Assembly (NCBI RefSeq): GCF_018613605.1
Contig: NZ_JAGGPU010000006.1
Coordinates: 416,411 to 480,410 of the forward strand
Source of the DNA: Pedobacter sp. ISL-64
GTDB lineage: Bacteria > Bacteroidota > Bacteroidia > Sphingobacteriales > Sphingobacteriaceae
Direction: 5' to 3'
DNA length: 64,000 nucleotides
Part shown: piece after piece, positions 43,130 through 53,830 of the stretch
Layout: every line of letters starts with the position of its first letter
Position numbering within the stretch: the stretch's first letter is position 1
Program-made: the position numbers and the translations under genes
Notes under the pieces: model-generated
What the model was told of the DNA's origin: nothing
Databases searched by the model: none
The model's input: the letters and a program-made list of their open reading frames with translations, nothing else

Positions 43130-45908
43130 ATGCTCAAACAACTCTTCTCGGTTCTTATTTTTTTATTGTTATGTCTTCCAGTTCTGGCGCAAAATGCAAG
43201 TATAAAAGGTGTTGTTGTTGATACCGTTGAAAAAACAAAATTACAGAACAGCGCTATCCTGCTAATAAGAAGCAAAGATTCCATTTTAGTTAAAGATGCA
43301 CGGACCAAGGTTAACGGTGAATTCGAGTTTTCGAATTTAAAAAAAGGAAATTATACCCTGGTGGTCACTTTTCCGAGGATGGCCGATTATATAAGAGACA
43401 TCCAATTGTCTGATTCATCTAAATTCAACCTGGGTAATATCGCGATGGATAGCAAAGCTACACTTTTAAATGAAGTGGTAATTAAAGCCCAAAAGCAGGC
43501 CATTAGTATGAAGGGCGATACCATAACCTACCAGGCAGATAGTTTTGCGGTAAAACCACATGCTAATTTACAGGATTTATTAAGACGCTTACCTGGAATT
43601 GAGGTTGATAAAGATGGCGCCATAAAAGCTGGTGGAAAAGATGTAAATACACTTTTGGTTGACGGGGAGGAATTTTTTGGCGACGATCCACTTCTGGCAC
43701 AGAAATACCTGAAAGCCAATGCAGTTAGTGAAGTTCAGGTTTATGATAAAAAAACCAAAGAGGAAGAATTATCTGGTATAAAAGAAGGTGATACCAAAGA
43801 GAAGGTAATGAACATCAAACTCAAGGAAAATGCCAAAAATGGGTATCTCAGCACCTTGGATGCCAATAGCGACCTTAAGCATTATAAAAATATAGGTGGC
43901 ATGGCGGGCATTTATAAAAACAAACTAAAGGCCGCGGTTTTTGGCTCTAACTCCAATACCAATCAAGATTCGAAAGCCAGTGCTGCCATGAGCAAACTAA
44001 AAGGCAATGATTATGATGTTATTGAAGTTGGCGATGACGGCAGTACAGTAATGATCAGCTATGGCGGCAACCGTGATGAAGATGATTTTTCACCATCAAG
44101 CGGACTACCTGATGTAACGGGATATGGGGCGCATTTTTCTGACAAATGGAACGAAAACAAAGTAGGCCTAAAACTCAATTATAAAGGCAGTGACAGAAAC
44201 ATATTGGACAGAACAACTTCGAAAAACCAGTCGTTACTGCCCAACGGAACGAATTTCTTTAGCGAAGGCAGCTCAAACAGCGAAATCAGAAATACCGGAC
44301 AGAGTTTAAAAGGCAGTGTCGATATTAAATTAGATTCGCTTTCTACCTTAAAAATATCCTTTGCAGGTAGCAAACGCAAAAACAGCAGCCAGTATATCAG
44401 CAAGAACGAAACTAAAAATGACGCAGGGATATTTGTAAATAATAGTGATCAGTCTAATGATAGCAATGGCGACAACGACTTGTTTAACGGAAATATTAAT
44501 TACGCTAAAAAGTTTGTAAAAAAAGGAAGAACACTCTCTATCGACATACAACCTGAAACCAAAAGCAGCACGAGTTTGGGCACCAGTTTAAGTGTAACCA
44601 ATTACTATGATGGGAATGGAACAATCAACAGAACTGTCAACCAAAACTTTCTGAACGATAATTCGGGAAGTGAAAGCTCTCTTGGCACCAGAATATCATA
44701 TACCGAACCTTTAGGCAAGCAATTTTCATTACAAACAGCATACAGCTTTAAAACGGTAACATCAAATAGCCATAAACTGGTATTCGATAAATCATTAAAT
44801 AATAAACGAATCGATTCACTGAGCAACAATTTCGATTTCAATAATTTTTCGAACATTGGTAAAATTGTGTTGCAATACAGATCAAAGAAGTTCACGCTAT
44901 CCGGTGGTGCAGAGGCTACCGAAACGACATTCGAGCTGAATGATCTGGACCGCAACAATAAATTTAACCGAAACTATTTAAACTGGGCCCCACAGAGTAA
45001 CTTTAACTATAAACTTGGTAAAAACACCAGTGTATCGTTAAACTACAATGGTAATACTCGACAGCCGAGTTTAGATCAGTTGCAACCTATCAGACAAATT
45101 AACAATCCACTTTACGAAATAAAAGGTAATCCAAATTTAAAACCATCTTTCAACAATAATTTTGGCTTTAATTTTAATACGTATCAGCAAAAGTCACAGA
45201 TGTATGCGTATGTGTATGGTGGCTACAGCTTTACCAAAAATGCCGTTGTAAGCTCAAGAACAGTCGATGATGTGAATAAAACCATCAGCAGTTATATCAA
45301 TTTAAATGGTAATAATAATTTTTACGCAGGTGCGAGTTTTAATAAAAGTTTTAGCAAAATCCACTTTAAACGCAGGTTTAAATGCCAATTTCAATCATTC
45401 GAACTCCGTTTCAATCTTAAACAATAAGTTGAATGAAAATGTGAACAATAGCATTAATATACGTCCTCGTTTTAGCTATTATGGAGATAAAGTTCAAATC
45501 CAGTATAATCCATCGGTTACTTTTTCGAACAGCCGCTCGTCAATCGGTTCGATAAATAATGGTAAAAACTTTAGCCACAACCATGATATTTCTGGAAACA
45601 TAGAACTTCCATACAATACAGAATTTAACACATCGATATCCTTGTCATATCAACCAGCAAATTCTTCTTTTAGCACACCAGTAAATATTGCCTTGTGGAA
45701 CGCCTATTTATCAAAAAAGATGCTCAAATCACAAGGATTAGAGCTTAAAGTATCCATTTCTGACATTTTAGCTGAAAAAATTGGCTATAATCGTTACGTT
45801 GGAGGTAATAACATCAGCGAATATACCAATAGCTTTATTCCGAGGTACGTCCTAATTGGCATCACCTATAATTTAACCGGAAACTTTGTTAAACAAGACA
45901 AAAAATAA
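43130..45908 (+). pseudogene. outer-membrane beta-barrel protein with CarboxypepD_reg-like domain, frameshifted
   Basis: The first frame (from 43130, MLKQLFSVLIFLLLCLPVLAQ) has a signal peptide, a carboxypeptidase regulatory-like domain (residues 24-105), a TonB-plug-like region (LPGIEVDKDGAIKAGGKDVNTLLVDGE) and a long barrel, but stops at 45427. The other frame (to 45908) continues with LNAGLNANFNHSNSVSILNN and ends FVKQDKK. One extra A in AAAA at 45356-45359 explains the change. The repaired protein would be about 925 aa, an OMP_b-brl_3 relative of TonB receptors. The partner GLPGLI gene follows at once. Confidence 0.8.
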
Positions 45909-45914
45909 TTGAAG

Positions 45915-46676
45915 ATGAAAAATTTAGGACTAAGCATTATCTTGTTTTCTGCAGTTATAGTAGTGCGTGCACAAACTGTTTTCATCAAAAGTGCCAAAAT
46001 AACTTTCGAGAAAAAGATCAATCAAAAACAGCAATTGGCATCAAATACCTGGATATCAGACGATGCCAGGGATAAAATGAGCAAATACAGGATTTCCAAT
46101 TGGGATTATAGCTTTAACGACAGTAGCTCCATTTATAAGATTAAACCAAAAGAGACCTTGAACGACAATAATTTCTTCTTTATTGCTGGTGAGAATACAA
46201 ATGAGCTGTATACCGACTTTAGCAAAAAATCAAGAGTAATCAGAAAACCAATAAGAGGCGAAGATTTTATTTTAAAAGATACTATCCCCCATGTCAACTG
46301 GAAAATCATGCACGATGTACGCCAAATTGCAGGTTACGAATGCCGTAAAGCAATAGCAGTAATAAACGATTCGGTTACTGTAGTAGCTTTCTATAGTGAA
46401 GAAATTTTGTTAAAAGGTGGCCCTGAAGGATTTACAGGCTTACCTGGAATGATATTAGGCCTAGCCATACCTCGGTATAATACTACCTGGTTTGCCACTA
46501 AGGTTGAAGCTAAAAACGTTCCCATCTTTAACATTGCTCCTCCTGCAAAAGGTAAAAGAACCGATACCGAAAAAGATTTCAAAAAAATGATCGACCTCTA
46601 TACCCGTTATGAGGATAAAAAGAACCCCAGAAAGATAGAAGAAATTAAAAAAGAACTCTACACGCTGATACTTTAG
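45915..46676 (+). CDS. GLPGLI family protein
   Basis: The 253-aa protein has a signal peptide ending VVRAQ and the family motif GFTGLPGMILGLAIP (about residue 175) with the characteristic Gly-Leu-Pro-Gly-Met/Leu-Ile. GLPGLI proteins are restricted to Bacteroidota and are often encoded beside CarboxypepD_reg beta-barrel proteins, as here. Their role is unknown. I use the ATG at 45915 rather than a TTG at 45909. The gene starts 7 bases after the barrel gene. Confidence 0.9.
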   Translation: MKNLGLSIILFSAVIVVRAQTVFIKSAKITFEKKINQKQQLASNTWISDDARDKMSKYRISNWDYSFNDSSSIYKIKPKETLNDNNFFFIAGENTNELYTDFSKKSRVIRKPIRGEDFILKDTIPHVNWKIMHDVRQIAGYECRKAIAVINDSVTVVAFYSEEILLKGGPEGFTGLPGMILGLAIPRYNTTWFATKVEAKNVPIFNIAPPAKGKRTDTEKDFKKMIDLYTRYEDKKNPRKIEEIKKELYTLIL

Positions 46677-46766
46677 GTGCCCGCCTTACCTAAAACAGTC
46701 ACTATCAGAGATATAATATGGAGAAAAAATATTCTGGCAAGTATCTAATCGAGCGATAATTTTTTG

Positions 46767-46774
46767 TACCTTTG
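46767..46774 (+). promoter_or_regulatory. TAnnTTTG -7 promoter box of pyrG
   Basis: TACCTTTG lies 63 bases before the pyrG ATG, implying a leader of about 55 bases. It is a perfect consensus match. Confidence 0.55.
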
Positions 46775-46837
46775 TATCCCGTACAAAAACAATTAAACAG
46801 GTCCAAAACACCTGGTTAATTCCACAAATTATCAATC

Positions 46838-48454
46838 ATGACAAAGTATATTTTTGTTACGGGCGGTGTTACTTCCTCTTTAGGTAAGGGCATCATTTCC
46901 GCATCTTTAGCTAAACTTTTACAGGCACGTGGCTACCGTGTAACCATTCAAAAATTCGATCCGTACATTAATATCGATCCAGGAACTTTAAATCCATACG
47001 AACATGGCGAATGCTTTGTAACCGAAGATGGTGCTGAAACCGATCTGGATCTTGGTCATTATGAGCGTTTCCTTAACGTTCCAACATCACAGGCAAACAA
47101 CATTACTACCGGCCGTATTTACCAGAACGTAATTAATAAAGAGCGTAAAGGTGAGTATCTGGGCAAAACAGTTCAGGTTGTACCCCACATTACCGACGAG
47201 ATTAAACGCAATATGCGTATTTTAGGTGATAGCGGTGAATATGATATTGTAATTACAGAACTTGGTGGAACTGTAGGTGATATCGAATCGTTACCATTTA
47301 TTGAGGCTGTTCGCCAGTTTAAATGGGAAGAAGGCAGTACCAATGCTATTGTGATCCACTTAACCCTGGTACCTTATTTAGCTGCTGCCGGTGAGTTAAA
47401 AACCAAGCCGACACAACACTCAGTTAAAGCTTTGTTGGAGTATGGAATACAGCCGGATATATTGGTTTGCAGAACCGAGCACCACATTAGCCCTGAGATC
47501 AGAAAAAAAATTGCTTTATTTTGTAACGTTAACATCAATGCCGTAGTCGAATCGATGGATGCATCTACTATTTATGATGTGCCATTGTTGATGTTAAAAG
47601 AACAATTGGATAAAACTGTTTTATCGAAATTAAAATTACCGACCAAAAGCGACCCTGATATGGAAAGCTGGAAAGATTTCCTGGGCCGTTTAAAAAATCC
47701 TACGGCAGAGGTTAAAATTGGTTTAATCGGTAAGTATGTAGAATTACCTGATGCTTATAAATCAATTATAGAATCTTTTGTACACGCAGGTTCGAAAAAC
47801 GAATGTAAGGTTAAAGTAGAATATATACACTCTGAAGGTATTTTCTCTGATAATGTAAAAGATAAATTAGGTCACTTACAAGGTGTTTTAGTTGCACCAG
47901 GTTTTGGTAGCCGGGGTATTGAAGGTAAAATTGATGCCATAAAATATGTTCGCGAGAACAATATTCCTTTCTTCGGAATCTGCCTGGGTATGCAATGTGC
48001 TGTTATCGAATTTGGACGTAACGTTTTAGGTTTGAAAGATGCACATACTACAGAAATTGAGGAAAATGCTGCCAATCCGGTAATTAACATGATGGAAGAG
48101 CAGAAAAAAATAACAAATAAAGGTGGAACGATGCGTTTAGGCTCTTATCCTTGTGATATTAAAAAAGGAACAAAAGCTTTTTCTATTTACGGTAAATCGC
48201 ACATCAATGAGCGCCACCGTCACCGTTACGAATTTAACAATGCTTATTTAAAGCAATATGAAGATGCAGGAATGATTGCATCAGGTATGAATCCGCAAAC
48301 CAATTTAGTTGAAATTGTGGAGCTTAAAAACCATCCATTTTTCGTTGGCGGGCAATTTCACCCAGAATTAAAATCAACAGTTGCTAATCCTCACCCACTT
48401 TTTGTTAAATTTGTCGCCGCTGCGATGGAGTTTGCGAAAAAGAAAACGAATTAA
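46838..48454 (+). CDS. pyrG: CTP synthase
   Basis: The enzyme aminates UTP to CTP with glutamine. The 538-aa protein has the synthetase domain ([37 protein letters not shown]) and a C-terminal glutamine amidotransferase domain with the Cys nucleophile in FFGICLGMQ and the His-Glu pair in GGQFHPE. Length is normal. It sits upstream of yidC by 20 bases and could be co-transcribed with it. Confidence 0.97.
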   Translation: MTKYIFVTGGVTSSLGKGIISASLAKLLQARGYRVTIQKFDPYINIDPGTLNPYEHGECFVTEDGAETDLDLGHYERFLNVPTSQANNITTGRIYQNVINKERKGEYLGKTVQVVPHITDEIKRNMRILGDSGEYDIVITELGGTVGDIESLPFIEAVRQFKWEEGSTNAIVIHLTLVPYLAAAGELKTKPTQHSVKALLEYGIQPDILVCRTEHHISPEIRKKIALFCNVNINAVVESMDASTIYDVPLLMLKEQLDKTVLSKLKLPTKSDPDMESWKDFLGRLKNPTAEVKIGLIGKYVELPDAYKSIIESFVHAGSKNECKVKVEYIHSEGIFSDNVKDKLGHLQGVLVAPGFGSRGIEGKIDAIKYVRENNIPFFGICLGMQCAVIEFGRNVLGLKDAHTTEIEENAANPVINMMEEQKKITNKGGTMRLGSYPCDIKKGTKAFSIYGKSHINERHRHRYEFNNAYLKQYEDAGMIASGMNPQTNLVEIVELKNHPFFVGGQFHPELKSTVANPHPLFVKFVAAAMEFAKKKTN

Positions 48455-48474
48455 AAGCAGTACATACATAAATA

Positions 48475-50268
48475 ATGGATAGAAATACCTTTACAGGACT
48501 GTTCCTGATTATGATCATTTTGGCAGGATCATTCTACTTTTTGAAGCCGAACGAGGCTGAAATGAAAAAAGCCAAAGAAATAGAACATTTAGATTCTTTG
48601 AAAAAAGCTGGCGTTACACCAGTACAAAAAGATACCACTAAAACTGCTGCGATTGCTAACCCAGCTATAGATTCTTTAGCCCTAAAAGGCCCTTTTGGTA
48701 CCGCAATTACTGGTACCGAAACCAATACTGTTCTAGAAAACGAGAATTTACTAATCACTTTAAGCAATAAAGGCGGTAAAATTACCTCGGTTGAAGTTAA
48801 GGGTCAGAAAACCTTTACCGGAAAACCACTTATTTTATTTGATGGTAACCAGAATAAATTTGGTTTAAACCTTAATGCTGTTGGTAAAGTAATTAATACC
48901 AACGACTTATACTTTACACCAACAAAAACCGGAAATACAGTCACCATGCGTGCCAATTATGGCGCAAACGCATATGTAGAATATGTATACGATTTAAAAG
49001 CATTAAGTAACAAAGTTGCTTTTAACATCAATTTGGTTGGCTTACAGCAAGTAATTGCAGGCAATAACATTGGTTTAAACTGGCAAACTACTTTAAAACA
49101 GCAAGAAAAATCGCTCGAAAGTGAGCACCGTTATTCTGCTCCTTATTACAAGTATTTAGATGGCGATGTAAACCATTTAAGTGTTTCTAAAGATGAAAAA
49201 GAAGAGTTATCGAAAGGTAAAATTCAATGGTTCTCTTTCAAGCAGCACTTTTTCTCAGCTTCTTTAATCTCGAAGCAGGCTTTTGAAAAAGGAAGTTTAG
49301 AAGTTAAAATCCCAACAGCGCCTGGCCTGGTGAAGTTTTATGATGCCAACATGCAATTGCCATATGCGCATACCGCTAACCAGGTTTATGAAATGGAATT
49401 TTATTTCGGAACCAACAAATTCTCTACTTTAAAAGCACAGGGCTATGATTTAGAGCAACAGGTTGATATGGGTTACTGGCCATTGAAATACATTAACCGC
49501 TTCATTGTACTACCTGTATTTAATTTCTTAAATAACTTCAATTGGAACTTCGGTCTAATTATCCTGGTTTTAACCATCTTATTAAAGGTTGCTTTATCGC
49601 CACTTACTTACAAGTCGTATCTGTCAATGGCTAAAATGAGGGTATTGAAACCAGAGATGGATGAGATAAAAGCTAAAGTAGGTGAAGATAATCCAACATT
49701 GGTTCAACAGGAATATTTAAAATTATATAAGAAAGCGGGAGTAAACCCTCTGGGTGGATGCTTGCCAATGGTATTACAGTTGCCTTTGGTAATGGCCTTC
49801 TTCTTCTTCTTCCCTAACTTGTTTGAGTTACGCGGTGAGAGTTTCCTTTGGATGAAAGATTTATCAACTTATGACGAGTTTATCAAATTTGGCGTAAAAA
49901 TCCCTTTCATTGGCGATCACTTAAGTTTAATGTGTGTATTGATGACCATCTCTACATTGATTATGACTTATTTTAACAACCAGGTTTCAGGCGCTACAGG
50001 CCAAATGAAATATATCGGTTACATTATGCCGGTTATCTTCTTAGGTGTGTTAAACAGTTACCCTGCCGGATTAAACTATTATTATTTCTTAGCCAACTTA
50101 ATGACTTTCGGACAGCAGTTCTTAATCCGTAAAATGGTTGATGATGATAAAATCCACGCTTTGATTCAGCAAAACAAAGCCAGACCAGCTGATGAGAAAA
50201 AGAAAAAATCTAAATTCCAACAACGTTTAGATGATTATATGCGTCAGCAACAACAAGCTAAAAAGTAA
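48475..50268 (+). CDS. yidC: membrane protein insertase YidC
   Basis: The 597-aa protein inserts and folds inner-membrane proteins, alone or with Sec. It has an N-terminal helix (residues 7-22), a large periplasmic beta-sandwich domain (about 75-335) and the conserved core of helices from about 355 (FNWNFGLIILVLTILLKVALSPLTYKS), including GGCLPMVLQLPLVMAFFFFF. The C-terminal tail is strongly basic (KKKKSKFQQR), as expected for contact with ribosomes. It ends with a strong terminator. Confidence 0.96.
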   Translation: MDRNTFTGLFLIMIILAGSFYFLKPNEAEMKKAKEIEHLDSLKKAGVTPVQKDTTKTAAIANPAIDSLALKGPFGTAITGTETNTVLENENLLITLSNKGGKITSVEVKGQKTFTGKPLILFDGNQNKFGLNLNAVGKVINTNDLYFTPTKTGNTVTMRANYGANAYVEYVYDLKALSNKVAFNINLVGLQQVIAGNNIGLNWQTTLKQQEKSLESEHRYSAPYYKYLDGDVNHLSVSKDEKEELSKGKIQWFSFKQHFFSASLISKQAFEKGSLEVKIPTAPGLVKFYDANMQLPYAHTANQVYEMEFYFGTNKFSTLKAQGYDLEQQVDMGYWPLKYINRFIVLPVFNFLNNFNWNFGLIILVLTILLKVALSPLTYKSYLSMAKMRVLKPEMDEIKAKVGEDNPTLVQQEYLKLYKKAGVNPLGGCLPMVLQLPLVMAFFFFFPNLFELRGESFLWMKDLSTYDEFIKFGVKIPFIGDHLSLMCVLMTISTLIMTYFNNQVSGATGQMKYIGYIMPVIFLGVLNSYPAGLNYYYFLANLMTFGQQFLIRKMVDDDKIHALIQQNKARPADEKKKKSKFQQRLDDYMRQQQQAKK

Positions 50269-50287
50269 TTTAGCCTTTAATGATATG

Positions 50288-50323
50288 AAAACCCTCGATT
50301 GCTTAAAGCAATCGAGGGTTTTT
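50288..50323 (+). terminator. intrinsic terminator of yidC
   Basis: AAAACCCTCGATTGC and GCAATCGAGGGTTTT form a perfect 15-bp stem with a 5-base loop and a T run. Confidence 0.9.
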
Positions 50324-50689
50324 AGTTTTGAAAGAAATCTTTTATAATTGAAATAACTGTTTATTTGTGATCTGTGAGAACACAGACCACGGAGGTGGAA
50401 TATTAAGGAGCCGACTTCATAATAAAGTTGCTGAAACAAGCTCTGTATGACGAATGTAAGAGCCAATTTTACTAAAATGTATTTTCTATAAATGAGTCGT
50501 CATCCTGAACTTGTTTCAGGATCTTAATTAGCCCTATCTTAATGAATATTTGATCAAGCACAAAAACCATTTAGCAAATAATAAAAACGCCTTTTAATTG
50601 TAATATTTGGCATACAAGTTTCCTAATAAGCTAAAAAATTCCAATTTTAGAAGATTAAATCTCAACCAACAAATTAATTAACTTTTAAA
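50324..50689. other. intergenic region with CGTCATCCTGAA repeat
   Basis: No gene. GTCATCCTGAACTTGTTTC (50493) followed by AGGATC forms a short hairpin of a widespread dispersed type; an ACACAGACCACGGAGG phrase resembles the repeats near 3.9 and 63.9 kb. The last 100 bases should hold the peptidase promoter, which I cannot place. Confidence 0.4.
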
Positions 50690-53548
50690 ATGCAAAAGAG
50701 ACTAACTATTATTCTGTTTTTCGTTGTCAGCTTTGCCTACGCACAAAAGAAACCTTTAGATCACTCGGTATATGATACCTGGGAATCTGTAGGAACAAAG
50801 CAATTATCAAATAATGGTCAATGGGCCATGTACAGCATCTTACAGCAAGAAGGTGATGCACAATTGTACCTTACCAATATTAAAACGAATGCGAAGATTA
50901 ATATACCAAGGGGGATGAACTCACAGTTTAGTAATGATTCTAAGTTTGCTGCTTTTAATATCCGTCCCTTAAATAAGGATTTACGTCAGGCTAAAATTAA
51001 AAAGAAAAAGCCAGATGAATTACCAAAAGATTCGTTGGGCATTGCCAACCTCAGCACCAGTGCCGTTACAAAAGTGGCAAGGGTAAAATCTTTCAAATTC
51101 CCTGAAGAAGGCGCAGGCGTAATGGCCTATCTAACTGAAAAGCCAGATACAACAAAGAAAACTGTAAAACCGGCTGAGAAAAAGGATGGTGAAATGGATT
51201 TTGCAGATGATGAACCTGCTGGAAAAGGTAAGGCCGACGAAGGAACCGATTTAGTGGTTAAAAACCTTTTAATGGGTACAGATAAAACTTATAAATTCGT
51301 TACCGATTATTATTTCAGTAAAGATGGCAAACAGTTGGTTTTTGCCTGCAGCGGATCTAAAAAAGACAAAACGGCCCCGCAGGGTGTATTCTTGTTAAAT
51401 ACAGAAAAAGGCACATTAAAAACCCTGATTAAAGGTAAAGGAAGTTTTAAAAACTTCACTTTTGATGAGGAAAGCGAGCATGTGGCTTTTGTGGGTGAGC
51501 AAAGTCCGGAGAAACAGGAAATAAAAAATTACAACATTTATTACAACTCTTTAACACTAGATACGGCGCAGATACTGGTTGATTTTGATATGCCAGGACT
51601 ACCTGCAAAATGGTCGGTTAATGGCGATGGTAAAATAACCTTTAGTAAAGATGGCAAGAAATTATTTTTCGGCATCTCTCCTATCAAAAAACCAAAAGAC
51701 ACCACTATTGTAGATTTCGAAGTGGCCAAAGTTGATGTTTGGAATTACAAAGACGATTACTTGCAACCTATGCAGCTTAAAAATGCAGATAGAGACGGTA
51801 AAAAAAGTTATTTATCGGTGATTGATGTTTATAGCAGTGATCCAAAAGTAATTCCATTAGCTGATTTAAAATTGCCTGACGCCAATCTGATTGCTGAAGG
51901 TGATGCGAATCTGGTTTTAGCATCTACAGACTATGGCCGCAGGATCGAATCACAATGGAGCGGTTCTACCTCAAAAGATTACTATTTGGTTGATACTAAA
52001 AATGGCCAGAAAAAGAAAATCATTGATAATTTAAGCGGTTATGCAATGGCTTCTCCTGGCGGAAACTATGTTTTATATTTTGATAGAAAAGCAGGTAGCT
52101 GGAATACTTATAGTGTAACCACCGGAAAAGTAACCGTATTAACAGCTGGATTAAGCGAAAAATTTGTTGATGAGGAAAACGATGTACCGGATTTACCTTC
52201 CCCTTACGGTTTAGCAACATGGACCGAAGGTGATAAAGCTGTTTTAATTTACGATAAATACGATATCTGGTCGTTCTCACCAGATGGAAAACCGGCACCA
52301 AAAAATATTACTGCCGGTTTTGGAAGAGCAAACAATATTACCTTCCGTTACGAAAGAGTACAGCAGGATAACAGGTTTGAGCGCAATGCAGATAGCAAAT
52401 TTGTAAAAGTGAACGAAACGGTTTGGTTAGATGGTTTTAATAATTTAACTAAAGAAAACGGGTTTTACCGTACCAATGTAGGTTCGGCTAAAGCGCCAGA
52501 ATTGGTAGTAATGGCTAAGTTTAAATATTCAAACCTGCTAAAAGCTAAAGATGCTGATGTTTATATTTACGATAAAGCCAATTATGTAGAATCGCCAAAT
52601 GTTTATATCACTACCGATTTCAAAACTGAAATCAAATTAAGCAATACCAACCCTCAACAAAAAAACTACAATTGGGGCACGGCTGAGCTGGTTAAGTGGA
52701 CTACGCCAAAAGGCTATAAAGCCGAAGGTATACTGTACAAACCAGAAAATTTCGATCCAAATAAGAAATATCCGATGATTGCATATTTCTACGAAAAACT
52801 AACGGATGGTTTATACACTTATCAAGCGCCGGCACCTACTCCATCTCGATTAAATATTTCTTATTTCGTGAGTAACGGATACCTGGTTTTTGCACCAGAT
52901 ATTAGCTACGAAACTGGTCACCCAGGTAAATCTGCAGTTGAATTCATCAACTCTGGTGTAGAAAGCCTGAAGAAAAATAGCTGGGTAGATGGTAGCAAAA
53001 TCGGTATCCAAGGTCAAAGTTGGGGCGGTTATCAGGTGGCGTATCTCATTACACAAAATAATATGTATGCTGCAGCATGGGCTGGTGCTCCCGTAGTTAA
53101 TATGACTTCTGCTTATGGTGGTATCCGCTGGGAAACTGGTATGAACCGTCAGTTCCAATATGAGAAAACACAAAGCCGTATCGGTGCAACACTTTGGGAA
53201 AAACCAGAATTATATATCGAGAACTCACCATTATTTATGTTTCCGAAAGTAAATACACCTGTTGTGGTGATGGCCAACGATGCTGATGGCGCTGTGCCAT
53301 GGTATCAAGGGATTGAGATGTTTACTGGTTTACGTCGCTTAGGTAAACCGGTTTGGATGCTCAACTATAATGGTGAGGCGCATAACCTGGTTCAACGCCA
53401 GAACCGTAAGGATATTCAAATCCGCGAACAACAATTTTTCGACTATTATTTAAAAGGCGCAAAGGCTCCGGCTTGGATGACAAGTGGGATTCCTGCTACT
53501 GAAAAAGGAAAAACCTGGGGTTTTGAATTAACAGACGATAAACCGTAG
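50690..53548 (+). CDS. S9 family peptidase (prolyl oligopeptidase-like)
   Basis: The 952-aa secreted protein has a signal peptide ending AYAQ (residue 19), a beta-propeller region with repeated SKDGK/SPGGN-type strands, and a C-terminal alpha/beta hydrolase. The Ser nucleophile is in GQSWGGYQ (about residue 775), the Asp in MANDADGAVPW (about 863) and the His in NGEAHNLV (about 896). These fit the S9 peptidases of the periplasm. A disordered Lys/Asp-rich insertion lies at about 150-190. Substrate is unknown. Confidence 0.9.
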   Translation: MQKRLTIILFFVVSFAYAQKKPLDHSVYDTWESVGTKQLSNNGQWAMYSILQQEGDAQLYLTNIKTNAKINIPRGMNSQFSNDSKFAAFNIRPLNKDLRQAKIKKKKPDELPKDSLGIANLSTSAVTKVARVKSFKFPEEGAGVMAYLTEKPDTTKKTVKPAEKKDGEMDFADDEPAGKGKADEGTDLVVKNLLMGTDKTYKFVTDYYFSKDGKQLVFACSGSKKDKTAPQGVFLLNTEKGTLKTLIKGKGSFKNFTFDEESEHVAFVGEQSPEKQEIKNYNIYYNSLTLDTAQILVDFDMPGLPAKWSVNGDGKITFSKDGKKLFFGISPIKKPKDTTIVDFEVAKVDVWNYKDDYLQPMQLKNADRDGKKSYLSVIDVYSSDPKVIPLADLKLPDANLIAEGDANLVLASTDYGRRIESQWSGSTSKDYYLVDTKNGQKKKIIDNLSGYAMASPGGNYVLYFDRKAGSWNTYSVTTGKVTVLTAGLSEKFVDEENDVPDLPSPYGLATWTEGDKAVLIYDKYDIWSFSPDGKPAPKNITAGFGRANNITFRYERVQQDNRFERNADSKFVKVNETVWLDGFNNLTKENGFYRTNVGSAKAPELVVMAKFKYSNLLKAKDADVYIYDKANYVESPNVYITTDFKTEIKLSNTNPQQKNYNWGTAELVKWTTPKGYKAEGILYKPENFDPNKKYPMIAYFYEKLTDGLYTYQAPAPTPSRLNISYFVSNGYLVFAPDISYETGHPGKSAVEFINSGVESLKKNSWVDGSKIGIQGQSWGGYQVAYLITQNNMYAAAWAGAPVVNMTSAYGGIRWETGMNRQFQYEKTQSRIGATLWEKPELYIENSPLFMFPKVNTPVVVMANDADGAVPWYQGIEMFTGLRRLGKPVWMLNYNGEAHNLVQRQNRKDIQIREQQFFDYYLKGAKAPAWMTSGIPATEKGKTWGFELTDDKP

Positions 53549-53587
53549 TTGAGTTTGGAGTGATGAGCTGGGAGTTCGGAGTACATG
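53546..53587. repeat. heptad-periodic repeat, left arm (GTTTGGA type)
   Basis: After the stop codon come 7-mers GTTTGGA, GTGATGA, GCTGGGA, GTTCGGA and GTACATG in one register. The complementary arm is at 53730-53764. Confidence 0.7.
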
Positions 53588-53729
53588 GTGCAGAAACAAT
53601 AGTTTATAACAGATAGCTGAAAAATTTAAATCCATAATACGTAGCAGTAGCTATTTATTATGGATTTTTTTCGATTATAATATTATAAAGACATTATTAT
53701 TCCTCTAGAATAAATATGGTTATCGCTAA

Positions 53730-53764
53730 TGACTCCAAACCCCAGCCTCCCAACTCCGAACTCT
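53730..53764. repeat. heptad-periodic repeat, right arm (ACTCC type)
   Basis: Five 7-mers, TGACTCC, AAACCCC, AGCCTCC, CAACTCC and GAACTCT, are complementary in style to the arm at 53546-53587 (GGAGTT against AACTCC). About 140 bases of AT-rich DNA separate the arms. Confidence 0.7.
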
Positions 53765-53830
53765 TTTCTATGATCTTTCGCTTAAAAAAGGTATTTTAAC
53801 CGCTTCAAAGCAAAAAACTAAACATTCCTA

